This document shows positions 8,371 through 16,711 of a stretch of 45,395 nucleotides of DNA, one piece after another (position 1 is the first letter of the stretch; each line of letters begins with the position of its first letter). Source of the stretch: Oscillospiraceae bacterium (GTDB lineage Bacteria > Bacillota > Clostridia > Oscillospirales > CAG-272); NCBI GenBank assembly GCA_015064415.1, contig SVSG01000019.1, forward strand, positions 1 to 45,395, written 5' to 3'. The position numbers and the translations under genes are program-made. The notes beneath the pieces were generated by a model, which saw only the letters and a list, made by a program, of their open reading frames with translations, made no database searches and had not been told where the DNA came from.

Positions 8371-9059
8371 TGACTTACATACAAAAAAATCTGGCCGAGG
8401 TGCGCGCGCAGCTGGCACAAGCCGCAAGCGCGTGCGGGCGCGAGACCCCCTGCCACATGCTGGCGGCCGTGAAATACGCCGTGCCGGGCGAGCTTGCGGC
8501 ACTGCTTGACGCGGGCGTCACCGACGTGGGGGAAAACCGCGTGCAGCAGCTGTTGGAAAACGCACCGCTGTACGCCGCGCGCGACGTGCGCGTGCATTTT
8601 ATCGGTACGCTGCAGACCAACAAGGTCAAATATATCGCGGATAAGGTGGACATGATCCACTCGCTTGCAAGCGAACGCCTTGCCGCCGAGATCGAAAAGC
8701 GCGCCGCCGCCTGCGGCCGCGTGATCGACGTGCTGGTCGAGCTTAACATGGCGCGCGAGGAGGCCAAAACCGGACTTTTGCCCGAGGAGGCCGAGGCGCT
8801 TTGCCGCACCGTCCTCTCGCTTCCCCACCTGCGCCTTCGCGGTTTTATGACGATGGGCCCCGTGTTTGAGTGCGAGGAGGATTACCGCCGCTATTTTGCG
8901 GGAACCGTGGCCTTTGGGAACGCCCTGTGGCAGACCCTTTCGCTTGCGGGAAGACCGCTTTATTCCATGGGAATGTCTCAAAGCTTTGCCGCCGCCGTGA
9001 AGGAGGGGGCAGACTTTGTGCGTGTGGGACGCCGACTGTTCGTCGGCCGCCCCGAATGA
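8367..9059 (+). CDS. ylmE: YggS/YlmE-type pyridoxal phosphate homeostasis protein
   Basis: A 230-residue alanine-racemase-fold protein of the YggS/PLPBP family, which binds pyridoxal phosphate and keeps vitamin B6 and amino acid pools balanced. The cofactor lysine is K36 (MLAAVKYAV); the family motifs DVGENRVQ, HFIGTLQTNK, RGFMTMGP and SMGMSQSFAAAV are all present. The ATG at 8367 overlaps the upstream stop; the longer frame reaching back to 8235 is inside the preceding gene. It belongs to the conserved ylm cluster next to sepF. Confidence 0.93.
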   Translation: MMTYIQKNLAEVRAQLAQAASACGRETPCHMLAAVKYAVPGELAALLDAGVTDVGENRVQQLLENAPLYAARDVRVHFIGTLQTNKVKYIADKVDMIHSLASERLAAEIEKRAAACGRVIDVLVELNMAREEAKTGLLPEEAEALCRTVLSLPHLRLRGFMTMGPVFECEEDYRRYFAGTVAFGNALWQTLSLAGRPLYSMGMSQSFAAAVKEGADFVRVGRRLFVGRPE

Positions 9060-9092
9060 TAAATGAAATCACATACAGAAAGGAATTTTGAC

Positions 9093-9530
9093 ATGAGCAT
9101 TTTTGGTTTTAACAAGAAACCCGCCAACAACGAAGACAGCTACGACGAGGGCTTTTACCGCGATCCCGAGGATGAGGCAGAGGTGATCGATGAGGAAGAG
9201 GATGAGGAGCTGATCCCCCTTGCCCCCACCGCACCGAAGGTCCCCACCCCCGCCGTCACGAACTCCTGGAAGGTCGTGAAGCCCCACGATCCGCAGGACG
9301 GACTGATCATTGCCGACTATCTGATGCACGGCTACACCGTGGTCATGAACATCGAGGCACTGGAGCGCGACATGGTCGTGCGCCTGATTGACTTTTTGCA
9401 GGGTGCCGTTCACGTGCTGGACGGTGAGATCAACCGCGTTTCCAAGACCACCTTTGTGATCTCCCCCCGCAAGGGCGAGATCTCTGAGGACACCGAGATC
9501 GCCCGCAGAGCCGAAAGCAGTTATGACTGA
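9093..9530 (+). CDS. sepF: Cell division protein SepF
   Basis: SepF, 145 residues, anchors FtsZ filaments to the membrane and shapes the division septum. The N-terminal MSIFGFNKK can form the membrane-binding amphipathic helix; residues 12-55 are an acidic low-complexity linker (EDEAEVIDEEEDEE). The SepF core starts at about residue 60 (SWKVVKPHDPQDGLIIADYL) and contains the FLQGAVHVLDGEI and TFVISP segments. The ATG at 9093 has AAAGGA upstream. It sits in the usual place between ylmE and yggT. Confidence 0.95.
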   Translation: MSIFGFNKKPANNEDSYDEGFYRDPEDEAEVIDEEEDEELIPLAPTAPKVPTPAVTNSWKVVKPHDPQDGLIIADYLMHGYTVVMNIEALERDMVVRLIDFLQGAVHVLDGEINRVSKTTFVISPRKGEISEDTEIARRAESSYD

Positions 9531-9553
9531 TTTCCCGAAATAAGGAGTAAGGC

Positions 9554-9832
9554 GTGAATATTGCTCTTCAATTGATTGCCAACACCGCCGTGGCGCTGCT
9601 TTCCGTGCTGGAGATCTGCATGCTCGTGCGCGCGGTGCTTTCCTGGTTTCCCATTCAAGATGACAATCCCATCCTCTCCTTTGTTTGCATGGTCACCGAG
9701 CCCGTGGTGGCACCCATCCGGGCGCTGTTCGACCACTTCGGTTGGTTCCAGAATTTTCCGCTTGACGTTTCCTTTTTCGTCGCGTTTATGCTGATCTCGA
9801 TGCTTGGCGGCGTGCTTGGAGTCATGCTATGA
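9554..9832 (+). CDS. YggT-family membrane protein
   Basis: A 92-residue YggT (Ylm cluster) protein with two hydrophobic helices (about residues 5-30 and 68-90). It contains the conserved RAVLSWFPIQDDNP and EPVVAPIR motifs. GTG start with TAAGGAGTAA upstream. Its stop overlaps the ATG of ylmH (ATGA). The family is linked to cell division and osmotic tolerance by context, but its molecular role is not settled. Confidence 0.93.
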   Translation: MNIALQLIANTAVALLSVLEICMLVRAVLSWFPIQDDNPILSFVCMVTEPVVAPIRALFDHFGWFQNFPLDVSFFVAFMLISMLGGVLGVML

Positions 9833-10608
9833 ACGAGAATGAACAGCTGCTCTCCCGCGCCGAGGATCTGCACGCGCGCGCCGAGCGCGGGGAGATCACC
9901 TGCACGCCCTTTTTGACCCCGCGCGAGCAACGCGTGCTTGCCCGCGCGCTGCCGCTTTCTGCCGAGGAGGTGCGCTTTGACGGCGGCTATGCCGCGGCGG
10001 AGCGCGCAAGAGCCCTGTTTTTGCCCCCCTATCTTGCGGGAGCGGACGAGGCGCTTATTGCGGAATGCCTTGCCGACACGCGCGCGGAATGTCTGATCCC
10101 GCTTGAGATCAAGGGGAGCGGATTTCGCGAGCTTGCGCACAAGGATTTTCTCGGCGCGATCTTGAATCTGGGGATCGAGCGGGACGCCATCGGCGACCTT
10201 TGCGTCACAAACGGGCACACGGCGGTGCTTTTTTGCGACCGCGTGATCGCCACCTTCCTACAGGAAAACCTCACGCGCGTGGCCAATGACGCCGTGCACG
10301 TGCAAAGAACCGTACTACCGCCGGATTTTGACGGCGGACGGAAATTCCGCCCCATCAGCGACACCGTGGCCTCTCCCCGCGCCGACAGCGTGGTGGCCGC
10401 CCTTGCGGGTATCTCCCGCGAGCGCGCGCAAGCGCTTTTTCGCGAGGGGCTTGTCGAGATCGACTACGAGACCGCACAAAAAACGGACAAGCCGTTGTGT
10501 GACGGCACCGTCATCACCGTGCGCGGCAAGGGAAAATTCATCATCCGCTCACTTTCCGAGCAAACCAAAAAGGGCCGCATCCGCTTGCGTGCCGATCAGT
10601 ATTTGTAA
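9829..10608 (+). CDS. ylmH: YlmH-type S4-domain RNA-binding protein
   Basis: A 259-residue YlmH-family protein. The N-terminal half (about 20-160) is the YlmH-specific region with FLTPREQRVLARALP and HKDFLGAILNLGIERDAIGD; residues about 181-240 form an S4 RNA-binding domain. The family is known from the ylm division cluster and has been connected with ribosome-associated quality control. Four-base overlap with yggT indicates coupling. In many Firmicutes divIVA follows; here ileS follows after only 42 bp. Confidence 0.92.
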   Translation: MNENEQLLSRAEDLHARAERGEITCTPFLTPREQRVLARALPLSAEEVRFDGGYAAAERARALFLPPYLAGADEALIAECLADTRAECLIPLEIKGSGFRELAHKDFLGAILNLGIERDAIGDLCVTNGHTAVLFCDRVIATFLQENLTRVANDAVHVQRTVLPPDFDGGRKFRPISDTVASPRADSVVAALAGISRERAQALFREGLVEIDYETAQKTDKPLCDGTVITVRGKGKFIIRSLSEQTKKGRIRLRADQYL

Positions 10609-10613
10609 ATAAT

Positions 10614-10631
10614 TTGCCGAGCGATCGGCAA
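10614..10631 (+). other. Short hairpin upstream of ileS
   Basis: TTGCCGA (10614-10620) and TCGGCAA (10625-10631) form a perfect 7-bp stem with a GCGA loop just before the ileS ribosome site. There is no T-run and the 42-bp gap is too short for a T-box, so it may be an RNA processing or stability element. Confidence 0.4.
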
Positions 10632-10650
10632 CATACAGGAGTATAAAATA

Positions 10651-13443
10651 ATGGCTAAAGATTACAGCGCATCACTCAATCTTCCGAACACCACCTTCGC
10701 CATGCGTGCGGAGCTCCCCAAGCGCGAGCCCACCATGCTGCAATACTGGGAAGAGTTGGACCTTTACAACACCATGCTGAAGAACGCCGAGGGCAAGCCC
10801 CTTTTCGTGCTGCACGACGGCCCCCCCTTCTCCAACGGCAACATCCACATGGGTCACGCCCTTAACAAGATCCTCAAGGACTTCATCAACAAGTCCCAGA
10901 GCATGATGGGCCACCGCGTGCCCTTCATCCCCGGCTGGGATAACCACGGCATGCCCATCGAGTCCGCCATCATCAAGAAGAACAAGCTGGACCACAAGAA
11001 GATGTCTGTGTCCGACTTCCGCTCCGCCTGCGAGGGCTTTGCACAGAACTTCATCGACATTCAGCGCGAGCAGTTCAAGCGCCTTGGCATCACCGCCGAC
11101 TGGGAGCACCCCTACGCCACCATGACCCCCGACTTTGAGGCGCGCGAGGTCAAGGTGTTCGGCGAGATGTACCGTCGCGGCTACATCTACAAGGGCATGA
11201 AGCCCGTTTACTGGTGCCCCAAGGACGAGACCGCGCTTGCCGAGGCAGAGATCGAGTACAAGACCGACCCCTGCACCTCTATTTACGTGAAATTCCGCGT
11301 GAAGAACGATCAGGGCAAGCTGGCTTCCGTGTGCGACCCCTCCAACACCTATTTCATCATCTGGACGACCACGACCTGGACGTTGCCCGGCAACCAGCTG
11401 ATCACCCTTTCCCCCGTGGACGATTACGTGATCGTGCGCGCCGAGAACGGTGAGTGCTACATCGTGGCCGAGGCACTTTGCCAGAAGACGATGGCCGACG
11501 GCGGCGTGGAGAACTATGAGATCCTTGCCAGGATGCAGGGCAGCGAGTTCGAGTATATGACCGCACAGCATCCCTTCCTTGACCGCGAGTCCCTTATCGC
11601 CGTGGCGGATTACGTCACGATGGATGCCGGTACCGGCTGCGTGCATACCGCAGGCGGCTTCGGTGCGGACGACTACGTGACCAGCCGCCGCTATAACGTG
11701 GACGTGGTGGTGCCCGTGGACGATCGCGGCTTCCAGACCAAGGAGGCGGGCAAGTTTGCAGGCCTTCGCTATGACGAATCGAACAAGGCCATCTTTGATG
11801 ATCTTGTACAGACGGGTGCGCTCTTCGCCTCCAAGGATTTCGAGCACGAATATCCCCACTGCTGGCGTTGCAAATCCCCCATCATCTTCCGTGCCACCCC
11901 CCAGTGGTTCTGCTCTGTGGACGCCTTCAAGGACGAGGCCGTCAAGGCCTGCGAGGGCGTGAAGTGGCTCCCCGCATGGGGCGGCGAGCGCATGACGCAG
12001 ATGATCCGCGAGCGCGCCGACTGGTGTATCTCCCGTCAGCGTAAGTGGGGTCTGCCCATCCCCGTGTTCTACTGCGAGGATTGCGGCGAGGTCATCTGTG
12101 ACGAGCAGACCATCAACAGCGTTTCCGCTGTATTTGGCGAGAAGGGCTCGAACGCCTGGTTCGACCTGGACGCCGCTGAGCTTTTGCCTGCGGGCTACGT
12201 TTGCCCCAAGTGCGGCAAGGCACACTTCAGCAAGGAGCAGAACACGCTGGACGGCTGGTTCGACTCCGGCTCTACCCACTTCAGCGTCCTTTCCGACGAG
12301 GAGTGGCCCGCTGACGTTTATCTGGAGGGTGCCGACCAGTACCGCGGTTGGTTCCAGTCCTCTCTTCTTACCGCCGTCGGCTCCACCGGCAACGCGAAGG
12401 CCCCCTTCAAGGCTGTCCTCACTCACGGTTGGGTCGTGGACGGTGAGGGTCGCGCCATGCACAAGTCGCTTGGCAACGGTGTGGATCCGTTGGATATGAT
12501 CAAAAAGTACGGCGCCGATCTTGTCCGTCTGTGGGTCGCCTCTGCCGATTACCACGTGGACGTGCGCTGCTCGGATGCCATCTTCAAGCAGCTTTCCGAC
12601 GCGTACCGCAAGATCCGTAACACCGCCCGCTTCCTTCTGGCCGACCTTTACGATTTCAATCCCGACACCGATGCCGTTCCTATGAACGAGCTGTATGACA
12701 TCGACAAGTGGATCGTGGCAGGTATGAATGACCTTGTCAAGCGCTCGATCGCTTCCTACAACGAGTTCGAGTTCCACACCATCTACCACGATCTGAGCGA
12801 CTTCTGCACCGTTGAGCTCTCCAAGCTTTATATCGACATCACCAAGGATCGCGTGTACGGCGAGGCCGCCGCATCAAGCGCACGTCGCTCGGCACAGACC
12901 GCGATGTACTACATCATCAGCGCGATGACCCGCCTGATGGCGCCCCTGCTTGCCTTCACCTCTGAGGAGATCTGGCAGGCCATGCCCCACAAGGCAAGCG
13001 ACGTGAAGGAAAGCGTATTCCTCAACGAAATGCCCGCCTTTGACGAGTCTCTTACCTTCCCCGAGGTAACCGCGCGCTACAACGAGCTGTTCACCCTGCG
13101 CGAGAACGTGATGAAGGCACTGGAGCTGGCACGCGCCGAAAAGCGCATCGGCAAGTCGCTGGATGCCAAGGTCACGGTATACGCACCCGACGCCGCCGTG
13201 CTTGCCACGCTCAAGGCGTTTGAGAGCGAGCTGCCCACCCTGTTCATCGTTTCTCAGGTCGAGCTTACGGGTGAGAACGCCCCCGCCGAGGTCGTGACCG
13301 AGGAGGGCGCACAGATCGCCGTTGCCGTAGAGACGGCCGAGGGCGAGAAGTGCGACCGCTGCTGGAACTACACCAAGGATGCCTTCCATGACGGCGAGGA
13401 CGGATGCCTCTGCCCGCGCTGCAAGGCCGTTCTGGGACTTTAA
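10651..13443 (+). CDS. ileS: Isoleucyl-tRNA synthetase
   Basis: IleRS, 930 residues, charges tRNA-Ile. The class I HIGH-like motif is HDGPPFSNGNIHMGHA near residues 55-70, the editing domain follows, and the KMSKS-type loop is AMHKSLGNG near 603. The C-terminal zinc region has CDRCWNY near 900 and CPRCK near the end. Length matches the bacterial single-chain type. AGGAG precedes the ATG by 9 bases. The signature loop AMHKS differs from the textbook KMSKS. The codon choice looks more strongly biased than in neighbouring genes, as expected for a highly expressed gene. Confidence 0.98.
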   Translation: MAKDYSASLNLPNTTFAMRAELPKREPTMLQYWEELDLYNTMLKNAEGKPLFVLHDGPPFSNGNIHMGHALNKILKDFINKSQSMMGHRVPFIPGWDNHGMPIESAIIKKNKLDHKKMSVSDFRSACEGFAQNFIDIQREQFKRLGITADWEHPYATMTPDFEAREVKVFGEMYRRGYIYKGMKPVYWCPKDETALAEAEIEYKTDPCTSIYVKFRVKNDQGKLASVCDPSNTYFIIWTTTTWTLPGNQLITLSPVDDYVIVRAENGECYIVAEALCQKTMADGGVENYEILARMQGSEFEYMTAQHPFLDRESLIAVADYVTMDAGTGCVHTAGGFGADDYVTSRRYNVDVVVPVDDRGFQTKEAGKFAGLRYDESNKAIFDDLVQTGALFASKDFEHEYPHCWRCKSPIIFRATPQWFCSVDAFKDEAVKACEGVKWLPAWGGERMTQMIRERADWCISRQRKWGLPIPVFYCEDCGEVICDEQTINSVSAVFGEKGSNAWFDLDAAELLPAGYVCPKCGKAHFSKEQNTLDGWFDSGSTHFSVLSDEEWPADVYLEGADQYRGWFQSSLLTAVGSTGNAKAPFKAVLTHGWVVDGEGRAMHKSLGNGVDPLDMIKKYGADLVRLWVASADYHVDVRCSDAIFKQLSDAYRKIRNTARFLLADLYDFNPDTDAVPMNELYDIDKWIVAGMNDLVKRSIASYNEFEFHTIYHDLSDFCTVELSKLYIDITKDRVYGEAAASSARRSAQTAMYYIISAMTRLMAPLLAFTSEEIWQAMPHKASDVKESVFLNEMPAFDESLTFPEVTARYNELFTLRENVMKALELARAEKRIGKSLDAKVTVYAPDAAVLATLKAFESELPTLFIVSQVELTGENAPAEVVTEEGAQIAVAVETAEGEKCDRCWNYTKDAFHDGEDGCLCPRCKAVLGL

Positions 13444-13450
13444 TCAATGC

Positions 13451-13488
13451 ATGCCGCAAGTGCCCCCTGTGGCACTTGCGGCATTTTT
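13451..13488 (+). terminator. Intrinsic terminator after ileS
   Basis: Arms 13451-13464 and 13471-13484 form a perfect 14-bp stem (loop CCCTGT) followed by a T-run ending at 13488. The lspA ribosome site AAGGAG follows directly, so lspA must be read by readthrough or an internal promoter. Confidence 0.85.
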
Positions 13489-13499
13489 AAGGAGTTGCT

Positions 13500-14048
13500 A
13501 TGTGGATCCTTCCCTTTGCGCTGATCGCGATCACCGTGGTCGCGCTGGATCAGATCAGCAAGCTGCTGATCTTGGAATTTTTATATGAAGGTCAGCTTGT
13601 GCTGATCCCCGGCGTGCTGAACTTCACCTACGTGGAAAACCGCGGCATGGCCTTTGGCCTGCTTTCCGACCAACGCTGGGTCTTTATGATCCTTTCCACC
13701 GTGGGGATCATCGCCATGTGCGCTTACCTGTGGTTTTTCGTCAAATCCCGCCTTGCGCGTGTGGCGCTCTCACTTGTCATCGGCGGCGGCATCGGCAATA
13801 TGATCGACCGCGTGGCCTATGGCTTTGTGGTGGACTTCATCGACTTTTGCGCGTTTGATTTCTGGGTATGGGTCTTTAACGTGGCGGATGCCGCCGTGTG
13901 CGTGGGCGCAGGGCTGTTTATTCTGGACCTTGTGTTGGAAACTGTGCGCGAAATCAAAAAGAAAAAGCAAACGCCGGATGAAGCACCGCAGAACCCCGAT
14001 GCCAACGAGGAAACCACTCCCGCACAAAAGGAGAGCGACAATGGCTGA
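13500..14048 (+). CDS. lspA: Lipoprotein signal peptidase (signal peptidase II)
   Basis: LspA, 182 residues, an inner-membrane aspartic protease that cleaves prolipoprotein signal peptides after lipidation. Four transmembrane helices are visible. Family motifs include DQISKLL, NRGMAFGLL, GNMIDRVAYGFVVDFIDF (catalytic Asp near residue 101) and FNVADAAV (second catalytic Asp near 129). A charged tail of about 30 residues (KKKQTPDEAPQNP onward) extends beyond the usual end. Start at 13500 with AAGGAG. Its stop overlaps the pseudouridine synthase start. Confidence 0.96.
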   Translation: MWILPFALIAITVVALDQISKLLILEFLYEGQLVLIPGVLNFTYVENRGMAFGLLSDQRWVFMILSTVGIIAMCAYLWFFVKSRLARVALSLVIGGGIGNMIDRVAYGFVVDFIDFCAFDFWVWVFNVADAAVCVGAGLFILDLVLETVREIKKKKQTPDEAPQNPDANEETTPAQKESDNG

Positions 14049-14988
14049 GATACTGCAAGCCACCGTCAAGGAAGAGGAGCGCGGCACGCGCCTTGACGCG
14101 TATCTTGCCGCCCGCTTCGACATTTCCCGCTCCGCCGCCGAGCGATTGCTCGCCGAGGGGCGCGTGGAGATCACGGGGGGCGAGGCGAACAAAAAATATC
14201 GCGTGAGGGGCGGCGAGCAGGTCGCGTTGACTCTGCCCGATCCCACCCCCGCCGAGGCCTTGCCCGAGGATATCCCCTTGGACGTCATTTATGAGGACGA
14301 GGACATCATCGTCATCAACAAGCCGCAGGGGATGGTGGTGCATCCCGCCGCAGGAAATGAGAGCGGCACGCTGGTCAACGCCCTTTTGCACCATTGCAAG
14401 GGCTCACTTTCCGGTGTGGGGGGCGTGGAGCGCCCCGGCATCGTCCACCGCATCGACAAGGACACCTCGGGGCTTCTGGTCGTGGCAAAAAACGATCAGG
14501 CGCACAACCACTTATCCGAGCAATTAAAGACCCATGACGTCGCGCGCGTGTATTACGCCGTGGCGCTGGGGAATTTTAAGGAAGAGTGTGGCACGGTGCA
14601 CGCCGCCATCGACCGTCACCCCATCGACCGCAAGAAAATGGCGATCACCAAAAAGGCGGGCGCGGGACGGGATGCCATCACGCATTTTGAGGTACTGGAG
14701 CGCTTCGGCGCCTTCACTTTCCTTCGCTGCCGTCTGGAAACGGGGCGCACGCACCAGATCCGCGTGCATATGGCATCGCTGGGGCATCCGCTTTTGGGCG
14801 ACCCCGTGTACGGCGGCAACGGCACGCGCTTTGAGGCGGATCACCGCAAGTATTTCCACGGGCAGATGCTGCACGCGGGGGAGCTGACGCTCACCCACCC
14901 GCGCACCGAGGGAAAAATGCACTTCGAGGCACCGCTCCCCCCTGATTTTGCTACCATTTTAGACATCTTGCGCCGCGACTTTTGCTGA
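14041..14988 (+). CDS. rluD: RluA/RluD-family 23S rRNA pseudouridine synthase
   Basis: A 315-residue enzyme that isomerises uridine to pseudouridine in RNA, most likely 23S rRNA. It has an N-terminal S4 domain (about 14-75) and the catalytic domain with HRIDKDTSG (catalytic Asp139), followed by ARVYYAVALG and RLETGRTHQIRVHMASLGHPLLGD. The ATG at 14041 overlaps the end of lspA by 8 bases, the conserved lspA-rluD pairing. Exact target positions cannot be read from sequence, so the symbol is by family and context. Confidence 0.93.
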   Translation: MAEILQATVKEEERGTRLDAYLAARFDISRSAAERLLAEGRVEITGGEANKKYRVRGGEQVALTLPDPTPAEALPEDIPLDVIYEDEDIIVINKPQGMVVHPAAGNESGTLVNALLHHCKGSLSGVGGVERPGIVHRIDKDTSGLLVVAKNDQAHNHLSEQLKTHDVARVYYAVALGNFKEECGTVHAAIDRHPIDRKKMAITKKAGAGRDAITHFEVLERFGAFTFLRCRLETGRTHQIRVHMASLGHPLLGDPVYGGNGTRFEADHRKYFHGQMLHAGELTLTHPRTEGKMHFEAPLPPDFATILDILRRDFC

Positions 14989-15000
14989 AAGGGCACCGTT

Positions 15001-15837
15001 ATGTTTGATTTTTCGAAATTTATGATCGTCACCGATCTTGACAGCACCTTTCTCGCGGACGGCAAGCTTGTGCCAAGAAATCTGGAGGCGCTCCGGCGTT
15101 TTCGCGATGGGGGCGGCATTTTTACCATCGCCACGGGGCGCGCGCATCTGAACACGCGCTCTGCCATCGGTGATCCGTGTCAACTGCTGAACGCACCCGC
15201 CATTTGCGACAACGGTGCCTACTTATACGATTTTTTCAAAAAAGAAAGCTTATACCAAGATCTGATCCGCGCAAAGGACGCAAGGGACTTGATCGCCTTT
15301 GCCAAAACCAGCTTCCCCGACGTGCGCTTCAGCGTATCTGCTGTTTCCAGCATCCGTTCCGAGGAGAATGCGGGATGTGTGGCAAGGGATATGCCCACCT
15401 ACGAAAGGGAGGCGGTCTGCATTGCCCCCGCCGACACCTGGCCGTTGGACGACTGGTACAAATTCCTCTTTTTGGACGACACCCCGCGCCTGCAAGAGGT
15501 GCGCGAGGGATTGCTGTCGCACTTTGGAGATCGCTTTGTTCCCACCTGCTCCAGCACCTGGATCCTGGAGGTGCAATACCCCGGCATCCACAAGGCAAAG
15601 GGACTGCAAAAACTGAAAAAGCACCTGAACGGTGCGAAAAAACGCACAATTATTGCCTGCGGTGACTTTGAAAACGACGTGGAGATGTTAGAGGAGGCAG
15701 ACGTTGCTGTCTGCCCCGCCAACGCCCTGCCGCAGGTCAAAAAGGTTGCCGATCACGTGCTTTGCGACTGCCACGAGGGGCTGATCGCGGACGTGATCGA
15801 GGCGATCGAGCAAGGCCGCATACAACCGCGACACTGA
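15001..15837 (+). CDS. HAD-superfamily (Cof-type) hydrolase, paralogue 1 of 3
   Basis: A 278-residue haloacid-dehalogenase-like phosphatase of the Cof/type IIB group. Motif I is DLDST (Asp12, Asp14), with serine where the paralogues have glycine. Threonine motif II is in IATGRAH, and motifs III/IV are in KGLQKLKKHLN and CGDFENDVEM. The cap domain lies between. It is the first of three adjacent paralogues sharing the TDLDxTF start, the GRxH/GRVx segment, the DNGAYLYDF/CNGAYLYDF/CNGSLLYDF block and the GDFxND motif. Substrate unknown; the group acts on small phosphorylated metabolites. Confidence 0.88.
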   Translation: MFDFSKFMIVTDLDSTFLADGKLVPRNLEALRRFRDGGGIFTIATGRAHLNTRSAIGDPCQLLNAPAICDNGAYLYDFFKKESLYQDLIRAKDARDLIAFAKTSFPDVRFSVSAVSSIRSEENAGCVARDMPTYEREAVCIAPADTWPLDDWYKFLFLDDTPRLQEVREGLLSHFGDRFVPTCSSTWILEVQYPGIHKAKGLQKLKKHLNGAKKRTIIACGDFENDVEMLEEADVAVCPANALPQVKKVADHVLCDCHEGLIADVIEAIEQGRIQPRH

Positions 15838-15848
15838 TGGAGATAGCC

Positions 15849-16688
15849 ATGGATTTTTCAAAATTTCTGATTGCCACCGACCTTGACGGCACATTTTTTG
15901 CAGATCACTCTAAGCTGGTACAGCGCAACCTGGATGCCATTGCGCGCTTTCGCGCGGGCGGCGGTATGTTCACCTTTTCCACGGGACGGGTACAGCTTAA
16001 CGTGCACAAGCGCATCCCGCACCCCGAAGCGCTGTTGAGCGCCCCTGCCGTGATGTGCAACGGCGCATATCTTTACGATTTTTCGACGCACACCGCCCTT
16101 TTTGAGGAGTTTATGCCCGAAAAGCTGACACGTGAGGTCCTCACCTTTGCAAGGGAACGCTTCCCCGACGTGGCCTTCCGCGTGGCGGCACCCGACACCC
16201 TGCGCATCGAAGGAGTCACCGACCCCTATATTGCCAAGGACGTGCAGGGGTATCTGCCCGAATCGGTGCGTATCTCCCCCGCCGACACGTGGCAAATGAA
16301 TGATTGGTACAAGATCGTGTTCCGCGCGGATGCCGTGCGGAACGCCGAGGTAAGACGAATGCTGGAGATGCGCTTTGCAGGCGCGCTCACCGTCATCCCC
16401 TCCGCCCCCACCATCATGGAGGTGCAGTGCCCTGCCACCAACAAAGCGACGGGTATCGAAAAGCTCCGCCGTTATCTCGGCGAGAGAGCACGTACCGTCA
16501 TCACCTGCGGGGATTTTGAAAACGATATCCCGATGCACCGCGCCGCCGACGTATCAATAGCCCCCGCCAACGCGCTGCCCGAGGTCAAGGCGCTGTGCGA
16601 CCTTGTGCTTTGCTCCAACAACGAAGGGGTGATCGCAGACGTGATCGAGGCCATCGAAATTGGCAGAATTACCCCCAAAACGGTATGA
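15849..16688 (+). CDS. HAD-superfamily (Cof-type) hydrolase, paralogue 2 of 3
   Basis: A 279-residue paralogue of the preceding protein: DLDGTF motif I, FSTGRV motif II, KATGIEKLRRYLG with the motif III lysine, and CGDFENDIPM motif IV. The ATG at 15849 has GGAG 8 bases upstream; the in-frame ATG at 15837 overlaps the previous stop and is possible. Tightly packed with its neighbours and surely co-transcribed. Substrate unknown. Confidence 0.88.
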   Translation: MDFSKFLIATDLDGTFFADHSKLVQRNLDAIARFRAGGGMFTFSTGRVQLNVHKRIPHPEALLSAPAVMCNGAYLYDFSTHTALFEEFMPEKLTREVLTFARERFPDVAFRVAAPDTLRIEGVTDPYIAKDVQGYLPESVRISPADTWQMNDWYKIVFRADAVRNAEVRRMLEMRFAGALTVIPSAPTIMEVQCPATNKATGIEKLRRYLGERARTVITCGDFENDIPMHRAADVSIAPANALPEVKALCDLVLCSNNEGVIADVIEAIEIGRITPKTV

Positions 16689-16711
16689 GAAAAACCGAAA
16701 GGACACTCAAA

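Noticed and set aside
10609-10650. T-box leader in front of ileS
   Set aside because: Only 42 bp separate ylmH and ileS, too short for a T-box, and no AGGGTGGNACCGCG-like block is seen.
10672-12789. A 705-codon open frame opposite ileS
   Set aside because: Antisense shadow of a conserved gene with strong codon bias; no start signal.
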